NCBI GenBank assembly: GCA_031841125.1
Contig: CM063114.1
Location: 41,127,574 to 41,191,573, forward strand
Direction: 5' to 3'
Source: Acanthococcus lagerstroemiae
Lineage: Eukaryota > Arthropoda > Insecta > Hemiptera > Eriococcidae
Length of the DNA stretch: 64,000 nt
Each line of letters begins with the position of its first letter. Position 1 is the stretch's first letter. The translations under genes and the position numbers were made by a program. The notes under the pieces were generated by a model. It searched no databases and was not told the DNA's origin. It worked only from the letters and a program-made list of their open reading frames with translations. Below are positions 11,173 through 21,300 of the stretch, in pieces.

Positions 11173-11421
11173 TTAATGGCTGTTTGTTTGATTTTGTTGT
11201 ATGGTTTTATTGCCCTTTTCCATTGTGAACTTTATGTTGTTATTTATGCTGTTTGTCTCCGTGAGAAATTGGTCCAGTTGTCTGTCTGTTCCTGTCCAGA
11301 TGATTGTTATGTCGTCTACATATCTTGTCCATAGCATTATGTTTTTCTTGTGTTTGCTGTGTTGTAGTAGGTCGTTTTCAAAGTTGTTCATGTATATTCC
11401 GGCTAGAATGGGTGACCCCAT
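11173..11421 (-). pseudogene. Reverse transcriptase palm of the Penelope-like element
   Basis: An uninterrupted 82-codon minus-strand segment contains MGSPILAGIYMNNFE (motif 4-like) and the catalytic RYVDDITIIW. The spacing of about 30 residues is normal for Penelope-type RT. Flanking regions (11430-11960) still resemble RT in shifted frames. Non-functional. Confidence 0.82.
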
Positions 11422-12652
11422 TGCTAGGCCTTCCGTTTGTTCGTAATATTTGTTGTTAAACTGGCAGTATTTTGGTTTATGATTTCTTTTGTGATTTTGG
11501 CGTATGCAGTTCCTTCTGTGTTGTTTTGGTAGTTGTTAGTTCTTGTTTTGGTATGTTCCCAAACATGTTTGTTATATCCAGTGATAACAGTTTGTCATTG
11601 TTGTTTAATGTTATTTTTTCCAGTTTGTCTTTTAGTTGTGTGTGTTTTTATGCTGTAATCTGTTCTGAAATTATTGTAGTGTTCTTTCATGAATTGAGCT
11701 ATTGTTTTTTGCTAGTCTGTAGCTTGGTGATTGTATGCTCTTGATTAGTGGTCTTATTGGTCTGCCTTATTTATGGAGTTTTATGAGTCCTTTCAATTGT
11801 GGTGCCTTGGGGTCCATTTCTACCAGTTTCTTGTTTATGTTGTTGTTTTTCATTATAATCTTTAGTCTGGCTTGGTATTTGTTGGTTGGGTCTGAGTTTG
11901 GCGTTTTGTAATTATTGTTCTTTATGTGAGTTTCAGTTTTCTTTATGTATTCGTCATTGTTTAGTACTACTGTGGTGTTGCTATTAGTTTGTTTTCTTTT
12001 ATTTTCTTTTTGACTTGTATGGCTGTCTTTTGTATGTTTTCCTTGTGTTTGTTCTCTATTTTCTTCTTTATGGTCAGCAGTATGCTTCCAATTTGTGCTC
12101 TTGCTTCGTTTCTGGAGTCTGGTTCTATGGTCTGGATAATCTGTTCGCAGTCTACTGTTAATTCTTCTAGTGTTTTGTCGCGTATGTGTTCTGTTGTGTT
12201 GTACTTGTTTCCATTGTCCACTAAATCCTTTTATTTTTGTGTGAAATTTACAGTCGTGACGTTCACTGTTATTGGGGCGAATTTGTCCTGTTGGTTTTGG
12301 TTATGTTGAGTATTTTCTCCAGTTTGTTTTAGTGCGTAGAATTTCTTTTTTACTGTATCGGCGTAGTTCTAGTATCTCGGTCAGTATGAAGTGTTGGTCG
12401 TATAGCTATGTTCAGTCCGTTCCTTTTTCTGTGTAGTTCGCGTATTTCGTTTTCAATTCTAATTACCTGTGCTTGTTTCTTGGTGTTGCGAGCCGCCTGG
12501 CTGTCTGTCTTCATGTTTATTGTTGCGTACTTTGGTACTATGTTGTTCCTCAGACATTCATTGTTGAACCATATTTTGGTCATCGTCTTCGCTAGTTTGA
12601 TTTTTGTTTTTAGGTGTCTATAAATCTCCTTCCCCTATTGGGGTGTGAGCTT

Positions 12653-12790
12653 AGTGTCCATATTGGAGTGTGAGTGAACTTGATAAATTCTATATTTAGT
12701 GTGCCAATTCGCAATTTCTTCCTTCTATGTGAATTGGCACACCCTAAATATAGAATTCACAAAGTTCACTCACACTCCAACATGGACACT
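12653..12790. repeat. Near-perfect palindrome at the Penelope-like element terminus
   Basis: The left arm 12653-12710 and right arm 12731-12790 are almost exact reverse complements around a 20-bp spacer containing TTTCTTCCTTCT. It would form a roughly 58-bp hairpin. It looks like two element termini joined head to head, as reported for inverted Penelope termini. Confidence 0.9.
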
Positions 12791-13449
12791 AAAATCCAAA
12801 ACATTAGCCGTTATGGAAAGGTCATGAATTCCACCAATTTGTATTTGGTAGACATCCTGAAATTGCTGGGGCGAATCTGTTGCCCTGTGGTCCAAAGACT
12901 GAGAAAAGTCCATTAAGCTAGGCAGACATAGGAGCAAACAGTATTAACTTTCCTGCCTAGCCAGTCAGGTAGACGGGTGGGCATACTCAGACTTGAAGAT
13001 CGACATGAGTGAAGCAACTGTGAGGTGATGAGAGATGTTTGAGCTGTGAAAGGGGCTTGAGAACAGGGTCAGACGAATAGACAGACATTTTAGCAAGCAA
13101 TCTGGCTGGTGGATTGATAACAAAGGTGGGTGAAGACTAAACAGATCGAAAATATCCCATTCTTAAAATTATTCAGATCCCCGTCCCTTGTGATTTCAAT
13201 AATTTTAATTTTCTTCTGATAGTTTGATAATTTTTGAAGACCCATGTTCTACGGTCAAGAATGTCACAAAAATCAGGCATAATCGTGACCTGTAGGCAAA
13301 GATTACTGACCATGATGTTTCCTATGATTTTAGATATTTTCCATGAAACGATCTCTGGCTCTCAAAATTGAAATTTTCTTAATTTCATCACGATTTCGGA
13401 TCTACAATCGTAAATTGCGCTCGTTGACGATCTTGCTCATTCTTTGTTG
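12791..13449. other. Intron B, non-coding
   Basis: No gene is seen. The start (12820-12870; GTCATGAATTCC then TTGGTAGACATCCTGAAAT) resembles segments near 10170-10225 and 38385-38435, so a short dispersed repeat is likely. Confidence 0.45.
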
Positions 13450-13853
13450 ACCTTTTCACGGTGACGTCATAAAGAGGACTGTTGCGCAGCTGCCAGTCGC
13501 AGCCATCAGGGTCCAGCTTGTTTTTGTTTACATTCATTTTACATGTAAAACTCCATAAGCGAACATTCATTCCTCTTTTCGAGTCCATAAATATGAAAGA
13601 GAGCATTTCTTAATGCCTCCGGACGCGTATTTATGATCTGAAAGCATTTAGTTTCGATTTAAATCATCGTTCAATATTAAGAAATGCTGTCTTTCATATT
13701 TATGGACTCGCAAAGAAGAACGAATGTTCGCTTATGGAGTTGTACATGTAAAATGATGTCAACAAAAAAGCTGGACCCTGCAGTCTGCGAGTTGCGGCGA
13801 ACGCTGAAGCAGCTGCGCAACAGTCCTCCTCATTACGTCGCCCATGAAAAGGT
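13450..13853. mobile_element. Fold-back element with ~170-bp arms
   Basis: Arms 13450-13614 and 13677-13853 are inverted copies around a loop of about 62 bp. Because of the symmetry both strands offer similar short open frames starting MLSFIFMDS; they are mirror images, not genes. TSDs were not resolved. Class: MITE/fold-back of unknown superfamily. Confidence 0.85.
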
Positions 13854-13977
13854 CTATTGCAAACAGCCAGCCAGGTAACTAGCCTGGTGGATTGAGCCGA
13901 TGGTACGCATGCGCTAGAAAATCTGGATTTCGCCTCCCTCTTCATGGCTGAGGGAAACTCATTACACTAGCTAGAAT

Positions 13978-14255
13978 CGATATTTGGAATTGTCTGAAGA
14001 GGAGTAGAGATAAACTAATAAGGCATAATTTGAGACACCCAGGAATAATATCACTTCTGCTAGAAGGAAGAGTGGAAGGAAAGAATTGGTTAGGTCGACA
14101 AAGATTCCAATATGTTCAGCAGATAATCAAGGATGTGAAATGTAAGTTTTATTACGAAATGAAAGAACCTGCACAAGATAAGGAGAAATGGAGAGCTGCA
14201 TCAAACCGGTCGTAAGACTGATAACCTTATGATGATGAAATTGATAGGCTTCAGT
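13978..14255 (+). mobile_element. RTE-like LINE 3' end
   Basis: The plus-strand frame codes GRVEGKNWLGRQRFQY, then EMKEPAQDKEKWRAASNRS and a stop at 14213-14215. This is the typical carboxyl end of RTE-type proteins (VEGK-x-x-GR-x-R…DREKWRA). It is followed by ATAACCTTATGATGATGAAA, a short TGATGA-type tail common at RTE 3' ends. Upstream domains are absent, so it is a 5'-truncated copy. Confidence 0.75.
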
Positions 14256-14843
14256 CAAGCCTCAAGCTGTCAGACTGAGACCGACGAACCACGAAGCATA
14301 TAGATAGATAAACAGGCTGAAGATGAAAAGCGAGACGCAGAGTCCAGCCCGAACGAAGTATGTTTGCTTGATGGTTGGGATGCGATAAGCTCCTCGGTGA
14401 AATCAAAAACGAATTCAGTGACATTTAGTGACTTTCCTAACCTGATACCTACTGTTATTGCATTCTTTGATTTTACTTATTTGGCCCCCTGTCCCTTGAA
14501 ATGTCATGATGTACATATAATACCATAAATGAATTCAGCGACCTTTGCAACTTACGAAGTATCCAAATTGTATTCTTCGACTTTTTCAGTTTCCCCTTCT
14601 GGTAAGTGCCTCAGTTTCGGAAATAATGGTACGAAACAGAATCAAAGAACGAATTCGACGACCTTCAGAACTTGAAATGATATTCCTCGTGCAGGCTTTG
14701 GTTTTTTTTTTCGAAAGCCCACACATCATAGTCTTTCGAAGTGTGTCTTACTTCAGTATTACTTTAAGATACTCGTATTCTCCTGGCATCTCAGCTGTTC
14801 GTTACGCAAATGTTCTGAAATTATTTTCGTCACATTCTTTCAG
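14256..14843 (+). other. Intron B, last part, with 3' splice site
   Basis: Unrecognised AT-rich intron sequence with repeated CATAAATGAATTCAG-like and AAACGAATTCAG-like segments (14400-14660). It ends in CACATTCTTTCAG (AG at 14842-14843), a strong acceptor. The frame is open for 300 bp upstream, but base composition changes sharply at 14844, supporting the splice site. Confidence 0.7.
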
Positions 14844-16140
14844 GTACCACCGAGAGCTTATCCAGATCAAGCGGCCCCCGAAGAGCCCCGCTGCTGAAGT
14901 GACTGTCTCCAAGGTGAACGACGTGGACGGCCGGGTGCGTTATGAAGAGGAACTGTACAAATGTAATCGGTGCGACCAGACGTACACCAACTACCGGGCA
15001 TTCAAGAGTCACGCGCTCTTCAACTGTGTGAACAACCGAAAACGTCCGCGCATTGCAGACCTACCCGAACGCGCCGTCAGCGAGGAGCTGTTCAAGTGCG
15101 ACTACTGCGAGCAGTCGTTCTTGCTGCGGTGCCACCTGCAGAAACACCTGAAGTCGCGATGCAACGCCGTCGACCTCAGGAACGACCCGACCATCGAGAA
15201 CGACAGCGCCGATATACCGTTGCCCAGCAAACGCGCGCGCCGCTCCACCTTCATTAGTCCGCTGTACGAGTACGAGCCGATCGGCGCGCACAAGTGCGAC
15301 GAGTGCGGCAAGTGCTTCACCACTAGAACCTACCTACACCGACACATGGTGTCTCACAAGACGTCCGCGTCCAAAGCGGACGATGCGGACTCACCCGCCA
15401 AATTGACTTTCAGCTTCCGCCGGAACGGCGAGACGACGCCGTGTAAGCAGCCCAATCTGGAGGCGCACTTCCGAGACATGCCGTACGAGTGCGTGTACTG
15501 CGAGAAGTGTTTCATGGAGAAGGAGCTGCTGCTGGAGCACGTGCGTATGCATGCCGAAGCTAACGAGCTGGAGGGCGAGGAGCTGGACGACGACGATATC
15601 AACTTTCACGCTGGCGAGCATTTCGTGATCGAGGACGCGGATGGCGACGAGGAGCACTTCATCTTCGAGCAGCACGACGACAACGAGGGCTATCAGTGCA
15701 ACGAGTGTGACGACGCCTACAACGACAAGCTGCAGATGATCATCCACATGTCGCACCATCTGAACAGTAAGCTGCCACCTGGCCAGCAGAAATCGCTGGT
15801 GATCAGGGCGGACTCGACGTTGCTGGCGCCATACAAGTGTCGATTCTGTGAAGAGCGCTTCATCAACAAACGTTACCGTATCGGCCATCTGAGGAAGTAC
15901 CACCAAGACGACATATTCCAGTGCGACGTCTGCAAGAAAATGTTCCTGTGGAAGGCGAACCTGCGGTTCCATTGTCGGCAACACGTCGTGGACACAAGGT
16001 ATCGCTGCGAGTACTGCCGCAAGAACTTCACGTCGAAGTGGTTCTTAAAGCGGCACAGAAAGCTGCACTGCTTGAAAAAGCTGGTGCAGGAACTACGCGA
16101 CTCTCATCTGGCCGCGGCGCAGATAATGCAGATAGTCTAG
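14844..16140 (+). CDS. Poly-C2H2 zinc-finger protein, exon C (last base set of finger 20, fingers 21-28, stop)
   Basis: The terminal coding exon enters in phase 2: the first G completes the Arg codon begun in exon B and the following Tyr-His supplies the final histidine of finger 20. Eight more fingers follow. Fingers 21 and 22 (…HALFNC, …HLKSRC) are C2HC; 23-28 are C2H2, with fingers 26-28 close together. Basic patches NRKRPR and SKRARR could act in nuclear import. A very acidic spacer lies between fingers 24 and 25 (about 15560-15690). Stop TAG is at 16138-16140. With exons A and B the visible protein is 1,604 residues with 28 fingers. The role as a nuclear nucleic-acid-binding protein is inferred from the family; targets are unknown. 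Confidence 0.92.
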
Positions 16141-16165
16141 GTAATGAAGACATAAACGTGAGAAA

Positions 16166-16487
16166 ATGAAATATTTTTTGGGAACAAAGGGGGTTTCATT
16201 GGAACATGGAACCCCCTGCAATACAACATATTAAAAATCCCACTACCTGAACCATGTACGTTTCCTTTTTTGGGGGACTAGAACGTCTAAAATTTCAGTT
16301 TTTCGTGAGTATTTCATCTATAAATGCTACCCAATTGAGAAATTTTTCAAACAAAAGTTATTCCTCATAAATTTGCTGTCAAATGGTGTGCATATGCGCT
16401 ATTCTAGGTTAATTAACATTCGTAATACACTTCGTTCAAAGGTGATGATTTCCAGAATTCATGATTTTTAACATTTTCATGTCTTTA
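16166..16487 (+). repeat. Inverted repeat copy 1 (pairs with 18822-19122)
   Basis: About 320 bp that recurs in inverted orientation at 18822-19122 with roughly 80% identity by eye; shared blocks include TTTTTTGGGAACAAAG, AACGTCTAAAATTTCA and AAACAAAAGTTATTCCTC. It starts only 26 bp after the zinc-finger stop codon, so the 3' UTR of that gene probably runs into a transposable element. No polyadenylation signal AATAAA is seen before it. Confidence 0.85.
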
Positions 16488-16519
16488 CTTTGGCACATAG
16501 AAAAACTTTCAAAAAATAT

Positions 16520-16875
16520 CACTTTAAAGCGTTACTTTAGCGCTCCCCCCACACGAATTCAGTGGTTGACATTTCCATGGAAATTTATTATTTCTTTCAG
16601 ACATCCCCTCGACACGAAGCCAGTCCGTATGATTTTTTCTTCCACCCGCGGGTATATTTGAGCGAAAATCGTTACGCTCCCTCCCCCCACCACACCAATC
16701 CGTATGATTTAGCCCTTCATGGTCACAAGTCAGTTCACAGTTCAGTTCTGTGGTCCACATTTCCATGGAAATTTTTATTTCTCCTAGCCATCTTCAGTAT
16801 TTAATAATTTAGCATTTTATATACTTTTACTACTGGGTATACTTGAGCAAAAACCTTGACACTCTCCGATATGCT
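16520..16875. repeat. GTATACTTGAGCGAAAA dispersed repeat, copy group 1
   Basis: Contains the recurring modules ATTTCCATGGAAATTTAT, TATACTTTTACTACTGGG and TATACTTGAGCAAAAACC. The same modules reappear at 18010-18200 and in the large array 58820-60480. Confidence 0.8.
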
Positions 16876-17151
16876 CCTCAGGGCCGGTCCGGGCAATTTT
16901 GATTGGGGTGGGGGTTTTAAAAATGCCGAATTGCCAAATAGAAATTTTGTTAAAGCAAAAAAAAGGCTATCGTTTTGATGATGATAAGAAGATGAAAAGG
17001 GGGACTCAATTTTAAGACGTGAATTTGACGAAGCATTGAGTGAATTAAAGAAAGGGAAAGCTCCAGAAGTGAATGAGATACCAGATGAATTATTACAGAA
17101 CTCAGGAGAATATGTAATATGTACTTGATAAATTGTACAAATTAGTATGTT

Positions 17152-17732
17152 TAGGGTTACCAACTCATTTTTTCTAAAAAGCAAATGTTCCAAAAATGTA
17201 AGACAGACTCGGAACTCGCCTCTCTCGTTCCTCACCTTTGATGTTCGCATATACAGAGTGTTGGAAAAATCTTGAGAAAGAATAGCACTACTTGTATGGA
17301 TAAAAATCTATAACAGTACGAGTGCGGAAACCTGCCATTTTGTATCCAACCGTGCCCGTTGACGCCGAATTGACAACACGGTACGCTCCGCATACTCAGA
17401 TTCGGCATCCACGCGCACGATTGGATACAGAATGGCAGGTTTCCGCACTTGTATGGTTACAGGTCTCTAGTATGAGTACCGTAATCTGGGGTAACTTTGG
17501 AATCCGAGGTAACTTCGGACCGATTCAACTTTTTTACAGCGTGCAGCGACGAAGCGCGTTTGCACGCTTACGTACATTAAGAATGATCCTGCAAATGTTG
17601 AATGCTTTTACACTTTACATTTTTCCGGCATATTTTCAGAAATTGGTGAAAGAGGCAAAGTTTTCTTATTTCATTGCTGGGTCTGGCAAAGGGTAAATGC
17701 AACTTGGAAAAAGCAAATGGTTGGTAACCCTA
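17152..17732. mobile_element. Non-autonomous TIR element with 13-bp TIRs and 6-bp TSD
   Basis: Perfect 13-bp terminal inverted repeats TAGGGTTACCAAC / GTTGGTAACCCTA lie directly inside a TATGTT direct repeat (17146-17151 and 17733-17738). The 581-bp element lies inside a LINE frame, so the empty site can be read directly. A 6-bp duplication is unusual for hAT (8) or mariner (TA); the superfamily is left open. No coding is seen. Confidence 0.85.
17321..17449. mobile_element. Short fold-back MITE related to the GCCATTTTG-terminus family
   Basis: Arms 17321-17370 and 17400-17449 pair with about 5 mismatches in 50. The arm contains CCTGCCATTTTGTATCC and CGTGCCCGTTGACGCC; the stretch through TTGAC-ACGGTAC-CTCC matches the end of the element at 27170-27320. 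It sits inside the 17152-17732 element. Confidence 0.75.
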
Positions 17733-18009
17733 TATGTTATATCTATGATAAAGGGGAAATGCCAGAGGACTTCAAAAAGAGTGCTATTGTAACTATATCA
17801 AAAAGGCAGGAGCAGATAGGTGCGAAAATTATCGAACAGTTAGTCTTCTTTTGCATGCATCAGGATGAAGCCTTTTACCTTGTCGGATTTTTCCAACTTC
17901 TCAATCATTTGACCGAATAATTTAGCCGAACTGTGCAAAATTTTGCCAAAATTGCCGAACGAAAAATGACTGGGGGGGGGTAACACCCCCCTTCGAACCG
18001 GTCCTGACG

Positions 18010-18230
18010 CTTCTGGTCCGAATTTCCATGGAAATTATTTTTAGCAATACTTGAACGAAAACCGTAAAGCCTCCCACAACGCTCCCCCCCATACGCTCCC
18101 CGTCCAAGTTTCCATGAAAATAGTCATTTTATATGCTTTTACTATTGGGTATACTTGAGCGAAAACCGTAACCCCCGCCCCTCCCCCTAACGGATCTGCA
18201 ACCCCGGGAGAGCATTTTCTGCCTCAATTT
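18010..18230. repeat. GTATACTTGAGCGAAAA dispersed repeat, copy group 2
   Basis: Holds TTTCCATGGAAATTAT, ATGCTTTTACTATTGGG and TATACTTGAGCGAAAACCGT, the same modules as at 16520-16875 and 58820-60480, so the nested stack is inserted into, or flanked by, this repeat. Confidence 0.75.
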
Positions 18231-18821
18231 TAATATCAACTTGTCAGTAATCGTGGTTATAAATAAATAAATAATGTATATATTTTACTCGACTTTCCAA
18301 CAGCTAGGTCGGCCAGTTACAGGGAAGAGAAGATTAATATCTTAAGAAATTAAAAATGAAATTAAGAAGAAAAAAAAATATTAATAATAATAATAGTAAT
18401 AAAAGCAAAGAAACTAAAAAAAAAATTAACTTATTTGGAAAGAAAGTAATGAAATAAAAAATAAAAGAAATGAGGAAAATAAAATGTAGTAATAATTAAA
18501 AAAGAAAAATGATGATAATAATAACAAATTAATTAATTAATTAAAAAAAATAAATGTATAAGTAAATAAAATAAAATGAAATGAGGAAAAAGTCGATGAA
18601 CCAGATGAAGAATGAAGTAGTAATTTAGCAGACTTGGATAATTCGGATGAAAGCTCGGCAGAAAAGTGGAAGTGGTATTAAAAAAGTACCTTCTTTGTAA
18701 AATTTTATAATTAAATTTCTAATATACCTATTCTTTACTATAATTTTCATATCAATACTTATTCTGTACAGTTACATCGTAACAAGATGCTTCGCTGAGG
18801 GTAACTTGAAAGATATTACAA
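18231..18821. repeat. A/T-rich low-complexity tract
   Basis: Very A-rich sequence with AATAATAAT and AAATAAAT runs to about 18600, then unremarkable AT-rich DNA. No gene is seen. Confidence 0.7.
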
Positions 18822-19122
18822 AAAAATCATGAATTCTAGAAATCATCAATTTTCAACGAAATGTATTTTGAACACTATTTAACCTAGACTAGCGTATATG
18901 TACACCATTTATTAGGGAATTCTATGAGGAATAACTTTTGTTTGAAACATTTTTTGTTTTGGATCGCGTTTCGATGAGATATTCACGAAAAATTGAAATT
19001 TTAGACGTTCTTGCCCCCCGAAAAAGGAGAAGCACAGGGTTTGGGGGTGGGATTTTTAATATGTTGTTTGGGAGTTCCCTACATGTTTCAATGAAATCCT
19101 CTTTGTTCCCAAAAAATGTTTT
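18822..19122 (-). repeat. Inverted repeat copy 2 (pairs with 16166-16487)
   Basis: Reverse-complement counterpart of 16166-16487. The two copies enclose about 2.3 kb; they may be two independent insertions of one family or the ends of a larger element. Confidence 0.85.
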
Positions 19123-19132
19123 CTTAAATGTC

Positions 19133-20285
19133 GTTACCAATAATCGGGGTAACATTGATTAAAAAAACGAACGATTTTTGCGAATTTGTAATTTTTTCTA
19201 CCTGTTAATTTCTAACGTAATTTTTGGAATTTTTCATTTTTTCTGAAAGTACCTACAATTCACTACAATTTGAGTCCAGTGTGGTGGTTACGCTTGAAAC
19301 CCACGGAGATCCGATTTTTTGAAAATTCAGTGTCAGAATCATCAAAAATGGGGTAACTGTGATAGCGTTAGAATTGAAGATGATTACTGCTGAATGAAGC
19401 GCTAAATATGGGTCTTGATAATGGGGACCCTTGATAGAGTGTAGAGGTTTACAGTAAAGTTACAAAATTAACCTGAAAACATCTAATTTACTTGAAAATC
19501 AAATTTACGTTTTCATTTTGACCACCAAGGACGATTAAATTAGGTAAAAATACTGAACACGAAATTGTAAAATTAACATAGGCTACGAACGGGTACATCT
19601 ACTTAAAACACCAGTTTCACCGGTTTGTACTCCAGGCTACGTTACTGGACATTGCTTCTAAGACAGGTCCAGTTTGTAATCTACGATTTTATTTTAAAAT
19701 TACAAACGGATTATGATATTTATTTTAAAATACTTAATGTAAATGGATTCTATAGATACTCACCATTCTCGCAAAATGAACACTTCTTCAAAAAAATCAT
19801 ATTTCATTTTAATAATCACTAATTTCTTATCATTCCTCTAAATCATTGTTCTTATTAGAATTATGACTGAATCAGCACTTTGGTGGGATGGCTACGAGTA
19901 AGATTTTTTTGATTTCTTATTTAGTGAAATTATGTTCAAAAAAAAAAAATTACCGTAAATGTAGAGACATTATGGTACTAAATAAAATAATGAAACATTA
20001 TTTTCCTTCAATGACTTTCATATTTTATCGTGTTTTTATGCTATTAGGCTACAAACTGGTCATAGGCTACAAACTAGGTAATTTACCCTATAAACGCGAT
20101 GATAACGCATGAATGTCACAGATGAAAACGAAATGTAGTAAACTGAACCTTCTTCTTTCCAACGAGACCTTCATGAGCGCGATAGCTTCAGTAGTTCGCC
20201 GTCTAGAGCGCATCATATAACGAAAAAAAACGATAGTCAAAGTTACCTCGCGATTATCAATGTTACCCCCTGTTATTGGTATTGC
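19133..20285. mobile_element. TIR element with GGGGTAACATTGAT termini
   Basis: The left end reads ACCAATAATCGGGGTAACAT and the right end, inverted, ACCAATAACAGGGGGTAACAT, followed by TGAT. The 1.15-kb interior is AT-rich, with the repeated phrase ATAGGCTACAAACT (about 20045-20075) and no convincing protein. Related GGGGTAAC words occur near 17492 and 19350. Confidence 0.6.
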
Positions 20286-20970
20286 CTAGACTAAGACGTG
20301 AACTTCGGATTTTGTGAAAAGTTTTTTGTACATACACGTGTGCTGTATATATAACTTTAAAATTGTGTAAATCTCGAATATTATCGTGTAATATATTATA
20401 CTTAGTGGTTATTTTGATTTGTATCAATGCCCCGTATGTTTCATTGTGCCTCGCATGTAGTTGCGTGTTTTATAATTTAAATTTGTTACCGTGCCGAATT
20501 CGCGTTGTACTATAAACCTACCTAGATACATCTAGTAATATTTTCACTGTTCGACGTGAACAGTTTTGTCAGGTATATTTTTGTCAATATGATATGAATT
20601 CTAGGTGGTAAACACGTTCTAGCGATTGTAAATAAGGTACTGAAGGTCGAAACGTTTTCTGTTTGATTTGTTGAACGGAATTTTATAATAAGCAGTTTTC
20701 GTTTTCTTTTAGATAGTGTTTGGATTCGTTCCTGTCACATTTATATTTTTAACGACGGTTTTATCCTAGTTTTATCGATGCGATTTGTATTAAGTTTATC
20801 GATATATAATATTTTATTGGAATCCGAAGCTAGTTTTTGATCTTGGTGAAGAAGACAGGGAGCCGTCTTATCGAAAACTTGTGTCACAGTTAATGAGTAG
20901 AAGGCAGTTAAAAATGCTCTACACAGTAATACCGGTAGCCAGTACTTCCGATGAAATTTTTTCGAAGAGC
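20286..20970. other. Non-coding AT-rich stretch
   Basis: Nothing recognised. Confidence 0.5.
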
Positions 20971-21300
20971 CAGTGTGTATCCTAACGGGTAGTACTGCCC
21001 ATATTAGGCACTACCAAAAACTTAATGAGCACCTTCAAAACATTTGGGCAGCTCCGAAAAAGAAAAGAAAACATGATTTAAAAAAAAATTTAAACGAATG
21101 TAATACTTAATGTAAAAAAATTTATAAGTATGTTTAATGTAATTGTAAGCAAAATTACTTAAACACTCGACATACATGATTTTTTGGATCGTATATTTTT
21201 GTCTTAGAGAAGGGGGGGGTACTAAGGTAGGGGGAAAAAGTGTAAAACCATCAATTTTTCAATTTGGGCAGCTCCAATGAAGAGCTTAGGGTACACACTG
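20971..21300. mobile_element. hAT-like MITE, 330 bp
   Basis: Inverted ends CAGTGTGTATCCTA and TAGGGTACACACTG are flanked by CGAAGAGC (20963-20970) and CGAAAAGC (21301-21308), a 7-of-8 match to an 8-bp target duplication. Inside are two copies of TTTGGGCAGCTCC (21046 and 21264). Non-coding. Confidence 0.8.

Larger units (their letters stand above)
10381..12790 (-). mobile_element. Decayed Penelope-like element (RT plus GIY-YIG)
   Basis: A minus-strand Penelope-like retroelement lies in intron B. In element order there are N-terminal charged segments (12583-12350 and 12221-11967), a reverse-transcriptase palm with MGSPILAGIYMNNFE and RYVDDI (11421-11173), and a C-terminal GIY-YIG endonuclease (about 10920-10684). 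This RT-to-GIY-YIG order is diagnostic of the class. Stops and frameshifts separate the parts, so it is inactive. The ends carry a 36-bp direct repeat (10381-10416 and 12691-12726; starting TATTTAG and ending TTTCTTCCTTCT), a pLTR-like feature of these elements. The upstream end is palindromic (12653-12790). Confidence 0.88.
16985..17865 (+). mobile_element. RTE-like LINE RT fragment, split by a DNA transposon
   Basis: The plus-strand segments 17017-17112 (REFDEALSELKKGKAP…) and 17733-17865 (GEMPEDFKKSAIVTI…) are consecutive parts of an RTE-type reverse transcriptase, the region before the palm. Removing 17152-17732 plus one TATGTT copy rejoins the frame across the site. The remainder has frameshifts, so the copy is dead. 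Confidence 0.8.
16879..18006. mobile_element. hAT-like TIR element, host of a nested stack
   Basis: The ends are CAGGGCCGGTCCG (16879) and CGAACCGGTCCTG (ends 18006), inverted with two mismatches, followed inward by G/C homopolymer runs. Flanking 8-mers ATGCTCCT and ACGCTTCT agree at 6 of 8 positions, compatible with an old 8-bp target duplication. The interior has a LINE fragment, which in turn contains the TIR element 17152-17732. Confidence 0.65.

Noticed and set aside
11077..12309. Hydrophobic plus-strand open frames resembling membrane proteins
   Set aside because: They are the antisense of the Penelope-like element; A-rich coding reads as Phe/Leu/Val-rich on the other strand.
14545..14843. 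Open frame directly upstream of exon C
   Set aside because: AT-rich, no finger motifs, and a strong TTCTTTCAG acceptor at 14843 marks the exon start; the openness is accidental.
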